Shown here piece after piece: positions 8,452 to 16,128 of a stretch of DNA of 64,000 nucleotides. Position numbers and translations under genes: made by a program. The notes under the pieces were generated by a model. The model did no database searches, had not been told where the DNA came from, and saw only the letters and a program-made list of their open reading frames with translations. Source of the stretch: Planctomycetota bacterium (GTDB lineage: Bacteria > Planctomycetota > JAPUJT01); contig JAPUJT010000033.1 in NCBI GenBank assembly GCA_027296055.1, forward strand, positions 48,121 through 112,120. The letters run 5' to 3'. Each line of letters starts with the position of its first letter. Within the stretch, counting starts at the first letter, position 1.

Positions 8452-9534
8452 ATGGTGAGGTGGCCGCCCCGGGCCGCCTCGGGAAACCCATCCGCCATGT
8501 CCATCTCCGAGATCTATCAGCTCCAGAAGGTCTCCTTCAAGAACATCCCCACACGAAATCCCGACATGAAACGGTGCCTCGATGCGGCTGCCGCCGCCGC
8601 CCCTCACGACATGACGGTGCTGATCCTCGGAGAAAACGGCACCGGCAAGAACCTCCTCGCCCAGGCCATTCACAATTCGAGCCCGAGGGCCATGGGACCA
8701 TACATCGCCCTCAACTGCAGCGCCATCGCGGATACGTTGATCGAGTCCGAGCTCTTCGGGCACGAGCGCGGCTCCTTCACCAGCGCGGACCGAGACCGGA
8801 AGGGCAAGTTCGAGCTGGCGAACGGGGGCACTCTCTTCCTCGATGAGGTAGGTGACCTGAGCCCCGCCGCGCAAGCCAAGATGCTTCGGGCCGTGGAGTA
8901 CAAGCAGTTCGAGCGGGTTGGGGGGGAAAAGACGATCAAGGCCAACATCCGGATCATCGCTGCCACCAACCAGGACATCTTCACTCAGGTGGAGACCGGG
9001 ACGTTCCGACGAGACCTGTTCTATCGACTGAAGGAAGTAATCATCGAGTTACCACCTCTGCACAGCCGCAAGGAGGACATCCCCCTGCTGGTGGAGAAAT
9101 TCATCGAGGAGAGCAACAAGAAGTACAATCGAACGGTCCTCGAGATCTCGGACGAGGCTCTCGAGGTGCTCATCAAATATCATTGGCCGGGAAACATTCG
9201 AGAGCTGAGGAGCGTGATCAAGAGCGCCGTGGTGAAGGAGCAGGGGCCCGCCCTTCTCCCGGAGAGGATCCAGATCGCCGGAAGGCGGCCCCCTCCCCGG
9301 AAGGCGCCGCCGATCTTTGTCGAGGCCGAGGAGGAGGAGGATCTCTCCCTCGCGGCCTACGAGAAGAAGCACATCGGGATGGTCCTTGGACGAACGAGCG
9401 GAAACAAGCGCAAGGCCTGCCAGATTCTCAAGATCTCGCGGCCCACACTGGATCGGAAAATCGAATTGTATGGAATCGAGTACCCCGGTCGGTCCAGCCA
9501 GCGCCGCCGCAAGAAGAAGCCCGTCCCACCTTAG
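8452..9534 (+). CDS. Sigma-54 activator-like AAA+ protein with Fis-type HTH, altered GAFTGA loop
   Basis: 360 aa. AAA+ domain of the bacterial enhancer-binding protein class: Walker A GENGTGKN (about 60-67), 'ELFGHERGSFTSAD' where the sigma-54 contacting GAFTGA loop should be (107-112), Walker B GTLFLDEVGD, sensor I 'RIIAATNQD', 'FRRDLFYRL' Arg fingers and 'YHWPGNIRELRS' sensor II. The C-terminal 'NKRKACQILKISRPTLDRKI' is a Fis-like helix-turn-helix. There is no N-terminal receiver or GAF domain, only about 40 residues. The changed loop (GSFTSA) makes true sigma-54 activation doubtful. Start is ATG 8452 or ATG 8497 (MSISEIYQL). Its stop overlaps the convergent methyltransferase stop by 4 bases. 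Confidence 0.85.
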   Translation: MVRWPPRAASGNPSAMSISEIYQLQKVSFKNIPTRNPDMKRCLDAAAAAAPHDMTVLILGENGTGKNLLAQAIHNSSPRAMGPYIALNCSAIADTLIESELFGHERGSFTSADRDRKGKFELANGGTLFLDEVGDLSPAAQAKMLRAVEYKQFERVGGEKTIKANIRIIAATNQDIFTQVETGTFRRDLFYRLKEVIIELPPLHSRKEDIPLLVEKFIEESNKKYNRTVLEISDEALEVLIKYHWPGNIRELRSVIKSAVVKEQGPALLPERIQIAGRRPPPRKAPPIFVEAEEEEDLSLAAYEKKHIGMVLGRTSGNKRKACQILKISRPTLDRKIELYGIEYPGRSSQRRRKKKPVPP

Positions 9535-10487
9535 CGCCGCCTGGCCCGGATGACGTAGTGGAGCCCCAGCCACCGGGAAAGGGCCTTGGCCCGGGACTCC
9601 AGGAATCCCCCTCCCCTGATTACCCAGCGTTCGAGCGCTTCAGGCAGGAACTGGAAGTATGACTCGTGTGGCAGGAAAACGTTCCGTTCGAAGTCCTCGA
9701 CGCGCAGGCCAGCGCGGCGGAGGACGGTGAGGAGCCTGCGAGAGCCGATGGGTTTGTCGTAGGGGTTGGGGACCCGTCGAAAGAGAGTTCCCCGTACGAG
9801 TCGGCGAAGGGCTCCGGGTGGGGCGAACGCCCGCTCCCAGAAATCCGTGGCTGTCAGATTCGGGCTGGAGAGGCAGAGTGTCCCTCCCGGTCTCAGCACT
9901 CGAGCGATCTCATGAAGGGCCGCTTCCGGGTGCTCGATGTGCTCGAGCACCTCGGTGCACGTGATGAGGTCGAACTGGCGGTCTGCAAAGGGAAGCTCTT
10001 CGGCGCTGCCCAGGACAGCAATGAAGTTCGGCTTGCTCTGGAACTTTTTCAGGCTGTGCCGGATCCTCACCGGGACCACGTCGATACCCGCGAAGAAAGA
10101 TCCCCCTGATCCGAGCCTCTTTTCGATCTCGAGGAGGAAGTCGCCTCCGCCGCAACCGACGTCGAGAACCGACCTGGCGCTTCTGTCCTCCCCTGCCCAC
10201 TGGAGGAGGCGGCCCTTGACCCGGGGATACCGGTAGTCCTCGAGGAGATCCGAGATGCCCGACCTTCTCGCATACTCTCGGGTCGAGGCGTATTCGCCGA
10301 ACTTCTCGTATGCCTTTTCGAAGTCCTGGACGTTCCATCCATTGTCGCCATTGGTTGACCTGCAGCGCCTCGGACGGAGGTCACCCATCTCCCATCGCGA
10401 GGGGTATTCCTCGCCACAGCGCCGGCAGGAGAGGGCTTCCGAGCGTCGGATCAGCCGCCCCTTGCAGGCGGGACAGACGAGCACCAT
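9531..10487 (-). CDS. SAM-dependent methyltransferase with N-terminal zinc-ribbon (Trm112-like)
   Basis: 318 aa from ATG 10487, chosen because GAGGAA sits 6 bases upstream and the zinc ribbon starts at once. Residues 1-30 carry two Cys pairs (VCPACKGRL and CRRCGEEYP), the Trm112-like pattern often fused to methyltransferases. A class I Rossmann methyltransferase follows: motif I 'VLDVGCGGGDFLLE', acidic 'GIDVVPVRI', 'GSAEELPFADRQFDLITCTEVLEHIEHPE' and 'LRPGGTLCLSSPN'. This is the ubiquinone/menaquinone-type methyltransferase superfamily; the substrate is unknown, and nearby glycosyltransferases make a lipid or sugar substrate possible. The frame is open further upstream to 10604, but that part has no family features. 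Confidence 0.82.
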   Translation of the reverse strand: MVLVCPACKGRLIRRSEALSCRRCGEEYPSRWEMGDLRPRRCRSTNGDNGWNVQDFEKAYEKFGEYASTREYARRSGISDLLEDYRYPRVKGRLLQWAGEDRSARSVLDVGCGGGDFLLEIEKRLGSGGSFFAGIDVVPVRIRHSLKKFQSKPNFIAVLGSAEELPFADRQFDLITCTEVLEHIEHPEAALHEIARVLRPGGTLCLSSPNLTATDFWERAFAPPGALRRLVRGTLFRRVPNPYDKPIGSRRLLTVLRRAGLRVEDFERNVFLPHESYFQFLPEALERWVIRGGGFLESRAKALSRWLGLHYVIRARRR

Positions 10488-10828
10488 TGTCGGTTCCTCA
10501 CTGGAGGTCACGGCGCCGCCGGAGGAGAAGGCCTGGCCTCCTCGACCTTCCTCACGAAGTCCAGAAACCTCGAGGCTTTGATCATCTCGGTTAGCCTGAA
10601 CCATTCACGATGCCGCACGGTTCTGGCCGGGTCCTGACGTCGATCTCAGCGTTGCGGCTCGTCGCCGACTCTTTCCATTGAGTCTGCTCCCAGCCGCGCC
10701 ACTGACCTCGACGCCAATCCCTCGCCCAGAACAGTCTGTTCGGGTATCAGCAACTCGTCTTTCCTCGGAAGTTCGTGCCATTTCATAGGTTCTCACGTAA
10801 CGGCGCGCGGCCTCATGAATGGTCCAGG
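10488..10828. other. 341-bp gap with weak coding remnants
   Basis: No convincing gene. On the minus strand a 25-codon frame (10585 to 10508) starts with ATG and reads MIKASRFLDFVRKVEEARP before stopping just ahead of the methyltransferase; it could be the tail of a lost gene. At 10605-10886 (-) an open frame contains 'HEAARRYVRTYEMA', whose 'YVRT' shares the 11-base string TACGTGAGAAC with the end of the adjacent GT4 gene, which suggests a duplicated 3' end. Both are low confidence. Confidence 0.4.
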
Positions 10829-11926
10829 CTAGCCTGCGGCTGGCTGCGAAATGCCCACCGTTCTCACGTACTCCGAAACGATACATGGCAGGGAGAATCT
10901 TGCCCTCACATCCCGGAGTGCGTTCGTCGCGAGCCGCTCCGCCTCCCCGGGATCGCTGAGAAGACGCAGGATGGCGCCGTGGAGGTCATCAGGAGACCTG
11001 GGCCTGACGAGGAGCCCGCTCCAGCCATCTGAAACCACCTCCGGGACGCCGCCCACGGCGCTGGCGATGACCGGGACGCCAGCGGCCATGGCCTCGATGA
11101 GGACCCGCCCGAAACCCTCCGTGAGCGACGGTAGAACGAGGAGATCGAAGCCTGGAAGGAGACTGGGCACATCGGTACGCGTCCCAAGGAACTGGACTTT
11201 CTCCCGGAGGCCGGCGTTCGCCACCCTCTCGCGCAACTCGGCCTCGAGGGGCCCGGAGCCGACGAGGATGAGTCGCGCTGCGGGAATGTCATCCGAGACC
11301 ATCCGAAAGGCCTCGATGAGCGACTCGTGGTCCTTCCTCGGATTGAAGTTCGCCACGCAGCCCACGGTAGGACCCTCCCCGTTTCCGTTCCCCTTCTCGG
11401 GGCGCTGGCTTGGTCCTCCGGCGGGGATCGCCACGCCGTGCGGGATGATAGTGAAGATCCGTTCGGGCAGAGACTGCTCTTTCATGAGCCCTTCACGGAT
11501 GGCTTTGCTGGGGACGATCACGCCATCACTCCGGACCATAGCTAGCCGATCCAGAGCACGATAGAGCGAGTTCGGCCACCAGGGCAAGCTTCCCCTCTTC
11601 ACGAAGATCTTGGGCACTCCTGCCAGCCATCCTGCAAGAACTCCAAAGATCGATGCGACCGTTCGCTCGCAGTCCAGGACCTCGATCCGCCTCGCCCGCA
11701 GAAGCAGGATCAGCTGGAGGAGCTTCCACGGGGCGTTCAATTTCGTCAATCGGAGGATATGGACAGGGATGCCAGACCGCTTCAATTCCTCGCCTATCGG
11801 CCCTCCCCCGAAGAGAGTTACGACCATGATCTCGTGGTCTTCATGAATGGAGAAAAGGAGATCCCGGAGGCAGAGCTCGCTTCCCCCGAGCAGAAGATCG
11901 TCAATCAGGAAGGTCATCCGAGACAT
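10829..11926 (-). CDS. Family 4 glycosyltransferase
   Basis: 365 aa GT-B retaining glycosyltransferase, probably cytoplasmic, working on a surface glycan. The N-terminal half shows the glycine-rich acceptor loop 'IDDLLLGGSELCLRDLL'; the C-terminal half has 'VGCVANFNPRKDHESLIEAF', 'LILVGSGPLEAEL', 'VQFLGTRTDVPSLL', and the donor site 'LTEGFGRVLIEAMAAGVPVIAS' followed by 'GGVPEVVSDGWSGLLV', with the E-X7-E pair of GT4 enzymes (E in TEGFG and E in IEAMA). Start ATG 11926; ATG 11917 is also possible. It is followed by a 141-bp gap and then a small membrane protein on the same strand. Confidence 0.88.
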   Translation of the reverse strand: MSRMTFLIDDLLLGGSELCLRDLLFSIHEDHEIMVVTLFGGGPIGEELKRSGIPVHILRLTKLNAPWKLLQLILLLRARRIEVLDCERTVASIFGVLAGWLAGVPKIFVKRGSLPWWPNSLYRALDRLAMVRSDGVIVPSKAIREGLMKEQSLPERIFTIIPHGVAIPAGGPSQRPEKGNGNGEGPTVGCVANFNPRKDHESLIEAFRMVSDDIPAARLILVGSGPLEAELRERVANAGLREKVQFLGTRTDVPSLLPGFDLLVLPSLTEGFGRVLIEAMAAGVPVIASAVGGVPEVVSDGWSGLLVRPRSPDDLHGAILRLLSDPGEAERLATNALRDVRARFSLPCIVSEYVRTVGISQPAAG

Positions 11927-12067
11927 GGCTTGCCGATCGTGGAAATCTGGAGCCTGCGGGGGCAGGAAAGTGCTGGGGCCTCCGATAGGCCCCCGGCCCG
12001 GACGCCCCCCCCTTGGCGTGCAGTCTGAAGAGTATAACCCGGAATCTGGGGGAACGCCGGGCCACCC

Positions 12068-12271
12068 CTATCTTCTGTGCTTGCGCCACCATGGGTAGAA
12101 GATGGCCGTCGCCACCAGGGCTATGCACACCGACTCGATAAGAAGCGACCACCAAGGCCGCTGGAAGGCCCCCCGGATGTGGTCGATCATCTGGTAAAGC
12201 ATCATTACAGCAAGCAGTGCCACCACCAGGCTGCCCACCGCCATCTTTGTCGCGGACCCCCCGCTCTTCAT
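12068..12271 (-). CDS. Small two-helix membrane protein, unknown
   Basis: 67 aa, not recognised. Two hydrophobic helices (about residues 9-27 and 41-58) with a basic C-terminal tail (WWRKHRR). The ATG at 12271 has a GGGGTG purine stretch 6 bases upstream. Same strand as the GT4 gene, 141 bases upstream of it. It may be a genuine small gene but has no family signature. Confidence 0.5.
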   Translation of the reverse strand: MKSGGSATKMAVGSLVVALLAVMMLYQMIDHIRGAFQRPWWSLLIESVCIALVATAIFYPWWRKHRR

Positions 12272-12454
12272 TATTTCACCCCATGAGGGCCATACCGCTC
12301 GGACATTGTATCAGGCCCGGCGACAAGGTAAGGGAAAAGTGGCACGTAATATTACTATTCGTCGATCAAAACGGAATGTTATGTTACCTTCTATATCGCT
12401 TGAAATCGTCATCGAGGCTGGATAATGAGTATTAACCTGTTTATTGATACTATG

Positions 12455-12547
12455 TTACGATAGAAACGGCCGATAGAAATGGGAATGGCATGGAAGTTGA
12501 TATGTAAGCACTTGATGAGAGATAAATAACCTCTTCTCCTTTTTCAC
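12455..12547 (-). CDS. Possible 30-aa peptide with strong ribosome-binding site
   Basis: GTG at 12547 preceded by AGGAGG (complement of 12555-12560) with a 7-base spacer, a near-ideal ribosome-binding site, and 30 sense codons before TAA. The peptide is basic at its start (MKKEKR) and has no recognised motif. It lies downstream of mtnA but beyond the hairpin at 12564-12595. The same bases could instead be the CCTCC motif of a + strand RNA, so confidence is low. Confidence 0.2.
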   Translation of the reverse strand: MKKEKRLFISHQVLTYQLPCHSHFYRPFLS

Positions 12548-12563
12548 CTCCTTACCTCCTCGG

Positions 12564-12595
12564 AACGAAGAGGACCCCTCGGGGTCCTCTTCGTT
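12564..12595 (+). terminator. Strong hairpin terminator
   Basis: Perfect 15-bp stem (12564-12578 with 12581-12595, AACGAAGAGGACCCC and its complement) around TC, so the real loop is 4 nt. On the + strand it is followed by TATG after a short T-run (GTTTAT); on the minus strand no T-run follows. It also lies downstream of mtnA (-) and may stop that operon less efficiently. Confidence 0.75.
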
Positions 12596-12642
12596 TATGT
12601 ACCGCGAACCGCAGCGGCGGCTCTCCTCCAGCTCGGAAAGGG

Positions 12643-13710
12643 TCAGCTGCTCGGCGGAACCGGATTAGCGGCCTCTGCGAAATGGGACCGGATGCGCTCC
12701 CTGTCGGGCCTCTCGATGACTCCCCGCTCGGTGATGATCGCGGATATGTTGCCCGCTGGCGTCACGTCGAAGGCCGGGTTGAATGCGGAGACCCCCTCCG
12801 GAGCGAGGCGCCCTTCCGTTCCATGGGTGATCTCCTCGGGAGGTCTTTCCTCGATGGGTATCTTGGCTCCGTTCGCCAGCGAGAGGTCGAAGGTGGATGT
12901 GGGGGCCGCCACGTAGAAGGGGACGCCATGTTCTCGAGCGAGCACCGAAAGGGTGTAGGTCCCTATCTTGTTCGCTACATCCCCGTTGGACGCGATCCGA
13001 TCCGCTCCAACGAGGATGGCCTGCGCCATCTTCCTCTGGAGTACCCCACCCGCAGCGCTGTCGCAAATGATCGTGACGGGGATGCCTGCCTGCTTCAGCT
13101 CGAAGGCCGTGATGCGCGTTCCCTGCAGGAGAGGTCTCGTCTCACCGGCGATCACCTTGATCCGCTTGCCCTCCTCGACGGCGCGGAAGATGACGCCCAG
13201 GGCCGTCCCGTATTCGGTCGCAGCGAAGGCCCCCGCGTTGCAATGGGTGAGGACGGTATCTCCATCGTTCAGCAAGCGAGAGCCGTGGCGGCCAATCGCA
13301 TGACACCGGGCCCGATCCTCGTTCAGGATACTCAAGGCCTCCCGGAGGAGCCCCTCCTTCACCTCTCCAGCCGGCTGGCCCCGGAGAGACTCGCCCGCCT
13401 TTCGCATGCGATCCAGGGCCCAGAAGAGGTCGGCGGCCGTGGGCCTCGCTGTGGCCAGGTATTCGACGGCATCATCGAGCCTCTCCCATAGCTCCTCTTC
13501 ATCCGCGCCTTGTATGGCCAGCATCGTGCCGAGTGCGCCGGCCACGCCGATCGCAGGGGCCCCGCGTACAGACAGGCGTCGGATCGCCTTCCATACATCC
13601 TCGGAGCTCTCGCAGGTGAGGATTCGAAACTCACCCGGAAGGGCGGTCTGATCGACCAACCGGACTCTTCCGGGAATCGAACCTTCCCAGTCGATCGTCC
13701 TGATCGTCAC
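12643..13710 (-). CDS. mtnA: Methylthioribose-1-phosphate isomerase
   Basis: Converts 5-methylthioribose-1-phosphate to methylthioribulose-1-phosphate in methionine salvage; eIF2B-like aldose-ketose isomerase. Family motifs: 'RLSVRGAPAIGVAGALG', 'VLTHCNAGAFAATEYGTALG' with the catalytic Cys, 'AGETRPLLQGTRITAFEL', 'CDSAAGGVLQRK' and 'VGADRIASNGDVANKIGTYTLSVLA' with the catalytic Asp. The GTG at 13710 is preferred because it overlaps the purE stop (GTGA), as at other junctions of this operon; GTG 13722 is possible. Last gene of the der-ruvC-purC-lipoprotein-purE-mtnA operon. Other methionine-salvage genes are not in the window. Confidence 0.93.
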   Translation of the reverse strand: MTIRTIDWEGSIPGRVRLVDQTALPGEFRILTCESSEDVWKAIRRLSVRGAPAIGVAGALGTMLAIQGADEEELWERLDDAVEYLATARPTAADLFWALDRMRKAGESLRGQPAGEVKEGLLREALSILNEDRARCHAIGRHGSRLLNDGDTVLTHCNAGAFAATEYGTALGVIFRAVEEGKRIKVIAGETRPLLQGTRITAFELKQAGIPVTIICDSAAGGVLQRKMAQAILVGADRIASNGDVANKIGTYTLSVLAREHGVPFYVAAPTSTFDLSLANGAKIPIEERPPEEITHGTEGRLAPEGVSAFNPAFDVTPAGNISAIITERGVIERPDRERIRSHFAEAANPVPPSS

Positions 13711-14231
13711 GAGCCTCCCCACCCCATCTCGCGCATCCGTTCCTGGACGCGGCGGTTCTTATCGCCGACCGATTGCTCGAGGGCCAGCTTCCTGGCCTTC
13801 AGTCTCTCCTTGAGGGCCGTGTCGCCGATCGCGAGGATCTGGGCAGCGAAGATCCCGGCATTGGTCGCCCCCCCCGCACCGATCGCCATCGTGGCGACCG
13901 GGACTCCGGCCGGCATCTGGACCGTGGAGTAGAGGGAGTCAACGCCTCCGAGGGCGTCCGTCTGGATCGGGATTCCGATCACCGGAAGGTTCGTGTGCGC
14001 CGCTATCGCGCCGGCGAGATGCGCCGCCCCGCCGGCGGCGGCCAGGATCACGCGAACCCCCCGCTCCTCGGCGGAGCGCGCGAATTCCACCACGCGGTCG
14101 GGAGAGCGATGCGCTGAGAGGACCTGCACGTCGCATGGGATCTCCAGCTCGGCCAGGGCCTTCACGGTTCCCTCGACCTTTGGCATGTCCGAATCACTCC
14201 CCAGGATCAACGCCACCGGCTTGCTGTCCAT
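13707..14231 (-). CDS. purE: N5-carboxyaminoimidazole ribonucleotide mutase (PurE class I)
   Basis: Moves the carboxylate from N5-CAIR to CAIR in purine synthesis. 174 aa, usual length. Motifs: 'LILGSDSDMP' (phosphate site), 'VLSAHRSPDR' with the catalytic His, 'ILAAAGGAAHLAGAIAAHTNLPVIGIP' and 'SLYSTVQMPAGVPVATMAIG'. Strong AGGAGG site 9 bases before ATG 14231. Directly after the small lipoprotein gene (6 bases) and overlapping mtnA. purK is not here. The SAHRSP pattern fits class I mutase, which needs PurK elsewhere. Confidence 0.95.
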   Translation of the reverse strand: MDSKPVALILGSDSDMPKVEGTVKALAELEIPCDVQVLSAHRSPDRVVEFARSAEERGVRVILAAAGGAAHLAGAIAAHTNLPVIGIPIQTDALGGVDSLYSTVQMPAGVPVATMAIGAGGATNAGIFAAQILAIGDTALKERLKARKLALEQSVGDKNRRVQERMREMGWGGS

Positions 14232-14237
14232 GCTTGC

Positions 14238-14693
14238 TTACCTCCTCTCGGGTAGTTTCTTCACGGGGGGGGTTCGTATGCGCCAGATCTTCCACTCCTC
14301 GCGATCGGGCACGAAATCGAAGTAGAGCACAGCTTCGCGCCTCCCGGGCCGGTCGATCTCGATGGGGACTTTGACGAGGGCATAGACCCCCCCCAGGTCC
14401 TCCGATACCGCCCGCCCGAACTGGATCCGGTCCGCATTGCGACTGTACCATTCACTCAGGGCCTCGCTTCCCAGGATCCTCTCTCCTTCCACGAGGATCT
14501 TGAGCCGACTCGGACTGTAGGACTGCGCCAGGACCTCCAGGTCCCCGGTCCGCCAGGCGGTCAGGAAGGTCTCGTAGGCGCGAAGGGGAGTGCTTCGGTC
14601 GGGATATTTGACGACGCGGCCGGCGCAGCCCGCGGCGACCCCGGCGATGGTGATCAGCGCGAAGGCGGCAAGAAGCGTTGATGGGCTCCTCAT
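14238..14693 (-). CDS. Small lipoprotein, SnoaL/NTF2-like, unknown
   Basis: 151 aa. An N-terminal signal ending in a lipobox (GVAAGC, Cys at about 23) predicts a lipid-anchored envelope protein. The mature part begins 'PLRAYETFLTAWRTGDLEVLAQSYSP', which resembles an NTF2/SnoaL-like fold of the kind seen in proteins that accumulate per-residue scores of solute binding, but I do not see catalytic residues. It overlaps the purC stop (ATGA) and stops 6 bases before purE, so it is translated as part of the purine operon, which is odd for an envelope protein. Confidence 0.7.
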   Translation of the reverse strand: MRSPSTLLAAFALITIAGVAAGCAGRVVKYPDRSTPLRAYETFLTAWRTGDLEVLAQSYSPSRLKILVEGERILGSEALSEWYSRNADRIQFGRAVSEDLGGVYALVKVPIEIDRPGRREAVLYFDFVPDREEWKIWRIRTPPVKKLPERR

Positions 14694-15586
14694 CCGGTCA
14701 GTTCCTTGCCGGTGATCTGCTTGTAGACGTCCAGGTACCTCTCGGTCGTTCCCTGGACCACTTCTGGCGGCAGCGTGGGCGGGGGCGGCGTCTTGTCCCA
14801 GTCGGATTTCTCCAGGAAGTCCCGGACGAACTGCTTGTCCATTGAGTCCTGCGCCCGCCCTTCCTCGTATCGCGATGCGGCCCAGAATCGCGAGGAGTCG
14901 GGAGTGAGCACCTCGTCGATCAGCATGGGACGCCCATCTTCCCAGCCCCATTCCAGCTTGGTATCGCAGAGGATGATCCCTCGCTCCTGCAGGAAGTCCC
15001 GGGCGACCTCGTAGATCCGGATCGTCTTCTCCTTCAGCTCCCGAGCGGGCTCCTCTCCCACGATCGAAACGACCTGATCGTAGTCGATGTTCTCGTCGTG
15101 GCCAGATTCCGCCTTCGTGGCGGGAGTGAATATCGTCTCGCTCAATCGTGAAGACAGGCGCAGGTCCGACGGAAGCGGGATCCCACAGACGGCGCCCGTC
15201 CTCTGGTAGTCCTTCCATCCGGATCCGGCGATATAGCCGCGGGCTACCCACTCCACGGGGAGGACCGTCGCCTTCTTTACCTGGAGACTCCTGCCACGCA
15301 GCACTTCCCGATGGCGCTGCACTTCGGGCGGCATTCGATCGATGTCCGTGGCGATCAGATGATTCGGGGCTATCTCCTCGAGGAATTCGAACCAGAAGAT
15401 GCTCAGCGCCGTCAGAACTTCCCCTTTCCGGGGTATCCCCTGTTCGAAGACGACATCGAAGGCGGAGATCCGATCCGTGGCGACGATGAGGAGGGAATCT
15501 CCCAGGTCGTAGAGATCTCGTACCTTGCCGCGCTTGGTCAGTTCGAGTCCGTCCAGATCCGTCGTGGTGACCACTCGAGTCGTCAT
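14690..15586 (-). CDS. purC: Phosphoribosylaminoimidazole-succinocarboxamide (SAICAR) synthase
   Basis: ATP-dependent ligation of CAIR and aspartate in purine synthesis. 298 aa, the longer SAICAR synthase type. Motifs: 'LTKRGKVRDLYDLGDSLLIVATDRISAFD' (nucleotide-binding start), 'PVEWVARGYIAGSGWKDYQ', 'TKAESGHDENIDYDQ', 'IILCDTKLEWGW' and 'VLTPDSSRFW'. ATG 15586 overlaps the ruvC stop, and its TGA overlaps the next ATG. Context: between DNA-repair and purine genes in one operon. Confidence 0.96.
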   Translation of the reverse strand: MTTRVVTTTDLDGLELTKRGKVRDLYDLGDSLLIVATDRISAFDVVFEQGIPRKGEVLTALSIFWFEFLEEIAPNHLIATDIDRMPPEVQRHREVLRGRSLQVKKATVLPVEWVARGYIAGSGWKDYQRTGAVCGIPLPSDLRLSSRLSETIFTPATKAESGHDENIDYDQVVSIVGEEPARELKEKTIRIYEVARDFLQERGIILCDTKLEWGWEDGRPMLIDEVLTPDSSRFWAASRYEEGRAQDSMDKQFVRDFLEKSDWDKTPPPPTLPPEVVQGTTERYLDVYKQITGKELTG

Positions 15587-16128
15587 GATTTAGCCCCCGC
15601 ATCAATGCGTTCGTTCAATGCCGACCGATGACAATGGCAGAGGGCGATGGCGATCGCGTCCGCTGCGTCCGGGGGAGGAAGCTCCTTCAGGTCGAGCATG
15701 CGGCGGACCATCTCCTGCACCTGGCTCTTCCTCGCCCTCCCGTTGCCCGTGGCGGCCTTTTTCACCTGGGCAGGGGCGTATTCGGCGACGGGGAGATTGA
15801 AGGTGCCAGCTGCGAGGAGGGCGACCCCTCTGCCCTCTCCGATCCGAAGGGCATCCCGCACTGACTTGCCGAAGAAGGCCTGCTCCACGACCACCACGTT
15901 TGGCTCCGTCCTTCGGATCACCTCGACAAGCTCCTCGTAGATCTTCCGGAGGCGCGCCGCGATGTGGGCGCCTCGGGGCGCCCGGATGACGCCGGCCTCG
16001 ACGAACTGCACCTGGCTCCCCTTCTTCTCGAGGAGGGCGAAGCCGACGTTCTGGGTTCCCGGATCGATCCCCACGATCCGGATCGAGTCGGGCCCACCGT
16101 TCGTTCCTTGCGCCGTTGGCCCCGTCAT
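15583..16128 (-). CDS. ruvC: Holliday junction resolvase RuvC
   Basis: Endonuclease that cuts Holliday junctions in recombination repair. 181 aa from ATG 16128. RNase H-like catalytic acids are all visible: Asp in 'VGIDPGTQNVGF', Glu in 'VVVVEQAFFGKSV', and the Asp pair in 'LPPPDAADAIAIALCH'. The frame stays open upstream but the overlap with der and the family length fix this start. RuvA and RuvB are not in the window. Overlaps der by 4 bases. Confidence 0.95.
   Translation of the reverse strand: MTGPTAQGTNGGPDSIRIVGIDPGTQNVGFALLEKKGSQVQFVEAGVIRAPRGAHIAARLRKIYEELVEVIRRTEPNVVVVEQAFFGKSVRDALRIGEGRGVALLAAGTFNLPVAEYAPAQVKKAATGNGRARKSQVQEMVRRMLDLKELPPPDAADAIAIALCHCHRSALNERIDAGAKS

Larger units (their letters stand above)
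12400..12600 (+). ncRNA. Candidate small RNA with anti-Shine-Dalgarno motifs
   Basis: Predicted from sequence only. A sigma70-like promoter (TTGAAA-N15-GATAAT) would start a transcript near 12433 that ends at the hairpin at 12564-12595. Just before the hairpin lie CACCTCCTTA and CCTCCT, which are complementary to ribosome-binding sites, as in several regulatory small RNAs. No family match is known to me and the spacer is shorter than optimal. Confidence 0.3.
12272..12642. other. 371-bp AT-rich intergenic region
   Basis: Much richer in A+T than its surroundings and without a long reading frame. It contains a possible + strand promoter (TTGAAA 12400-12405, GATAAT 12421-12426, spacer 15), CCTCC-rich single-stranded stretches (12546-12560) and a strong hairpin at 12564-12595. 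On the minus strand a 30-codon frame (12547 to 12455, GTG start) has an AGGAGG 7 bases upstream. These two readings (small RNA on +, small peptide on -) compete. Confidence 0.6.

Noticed and set aside
12272..12560. tRNA or tmRNA in the AT-rich gap
   Set aside because: No cloverleaf, CCA end or GTTCRANYC-like loop was found.
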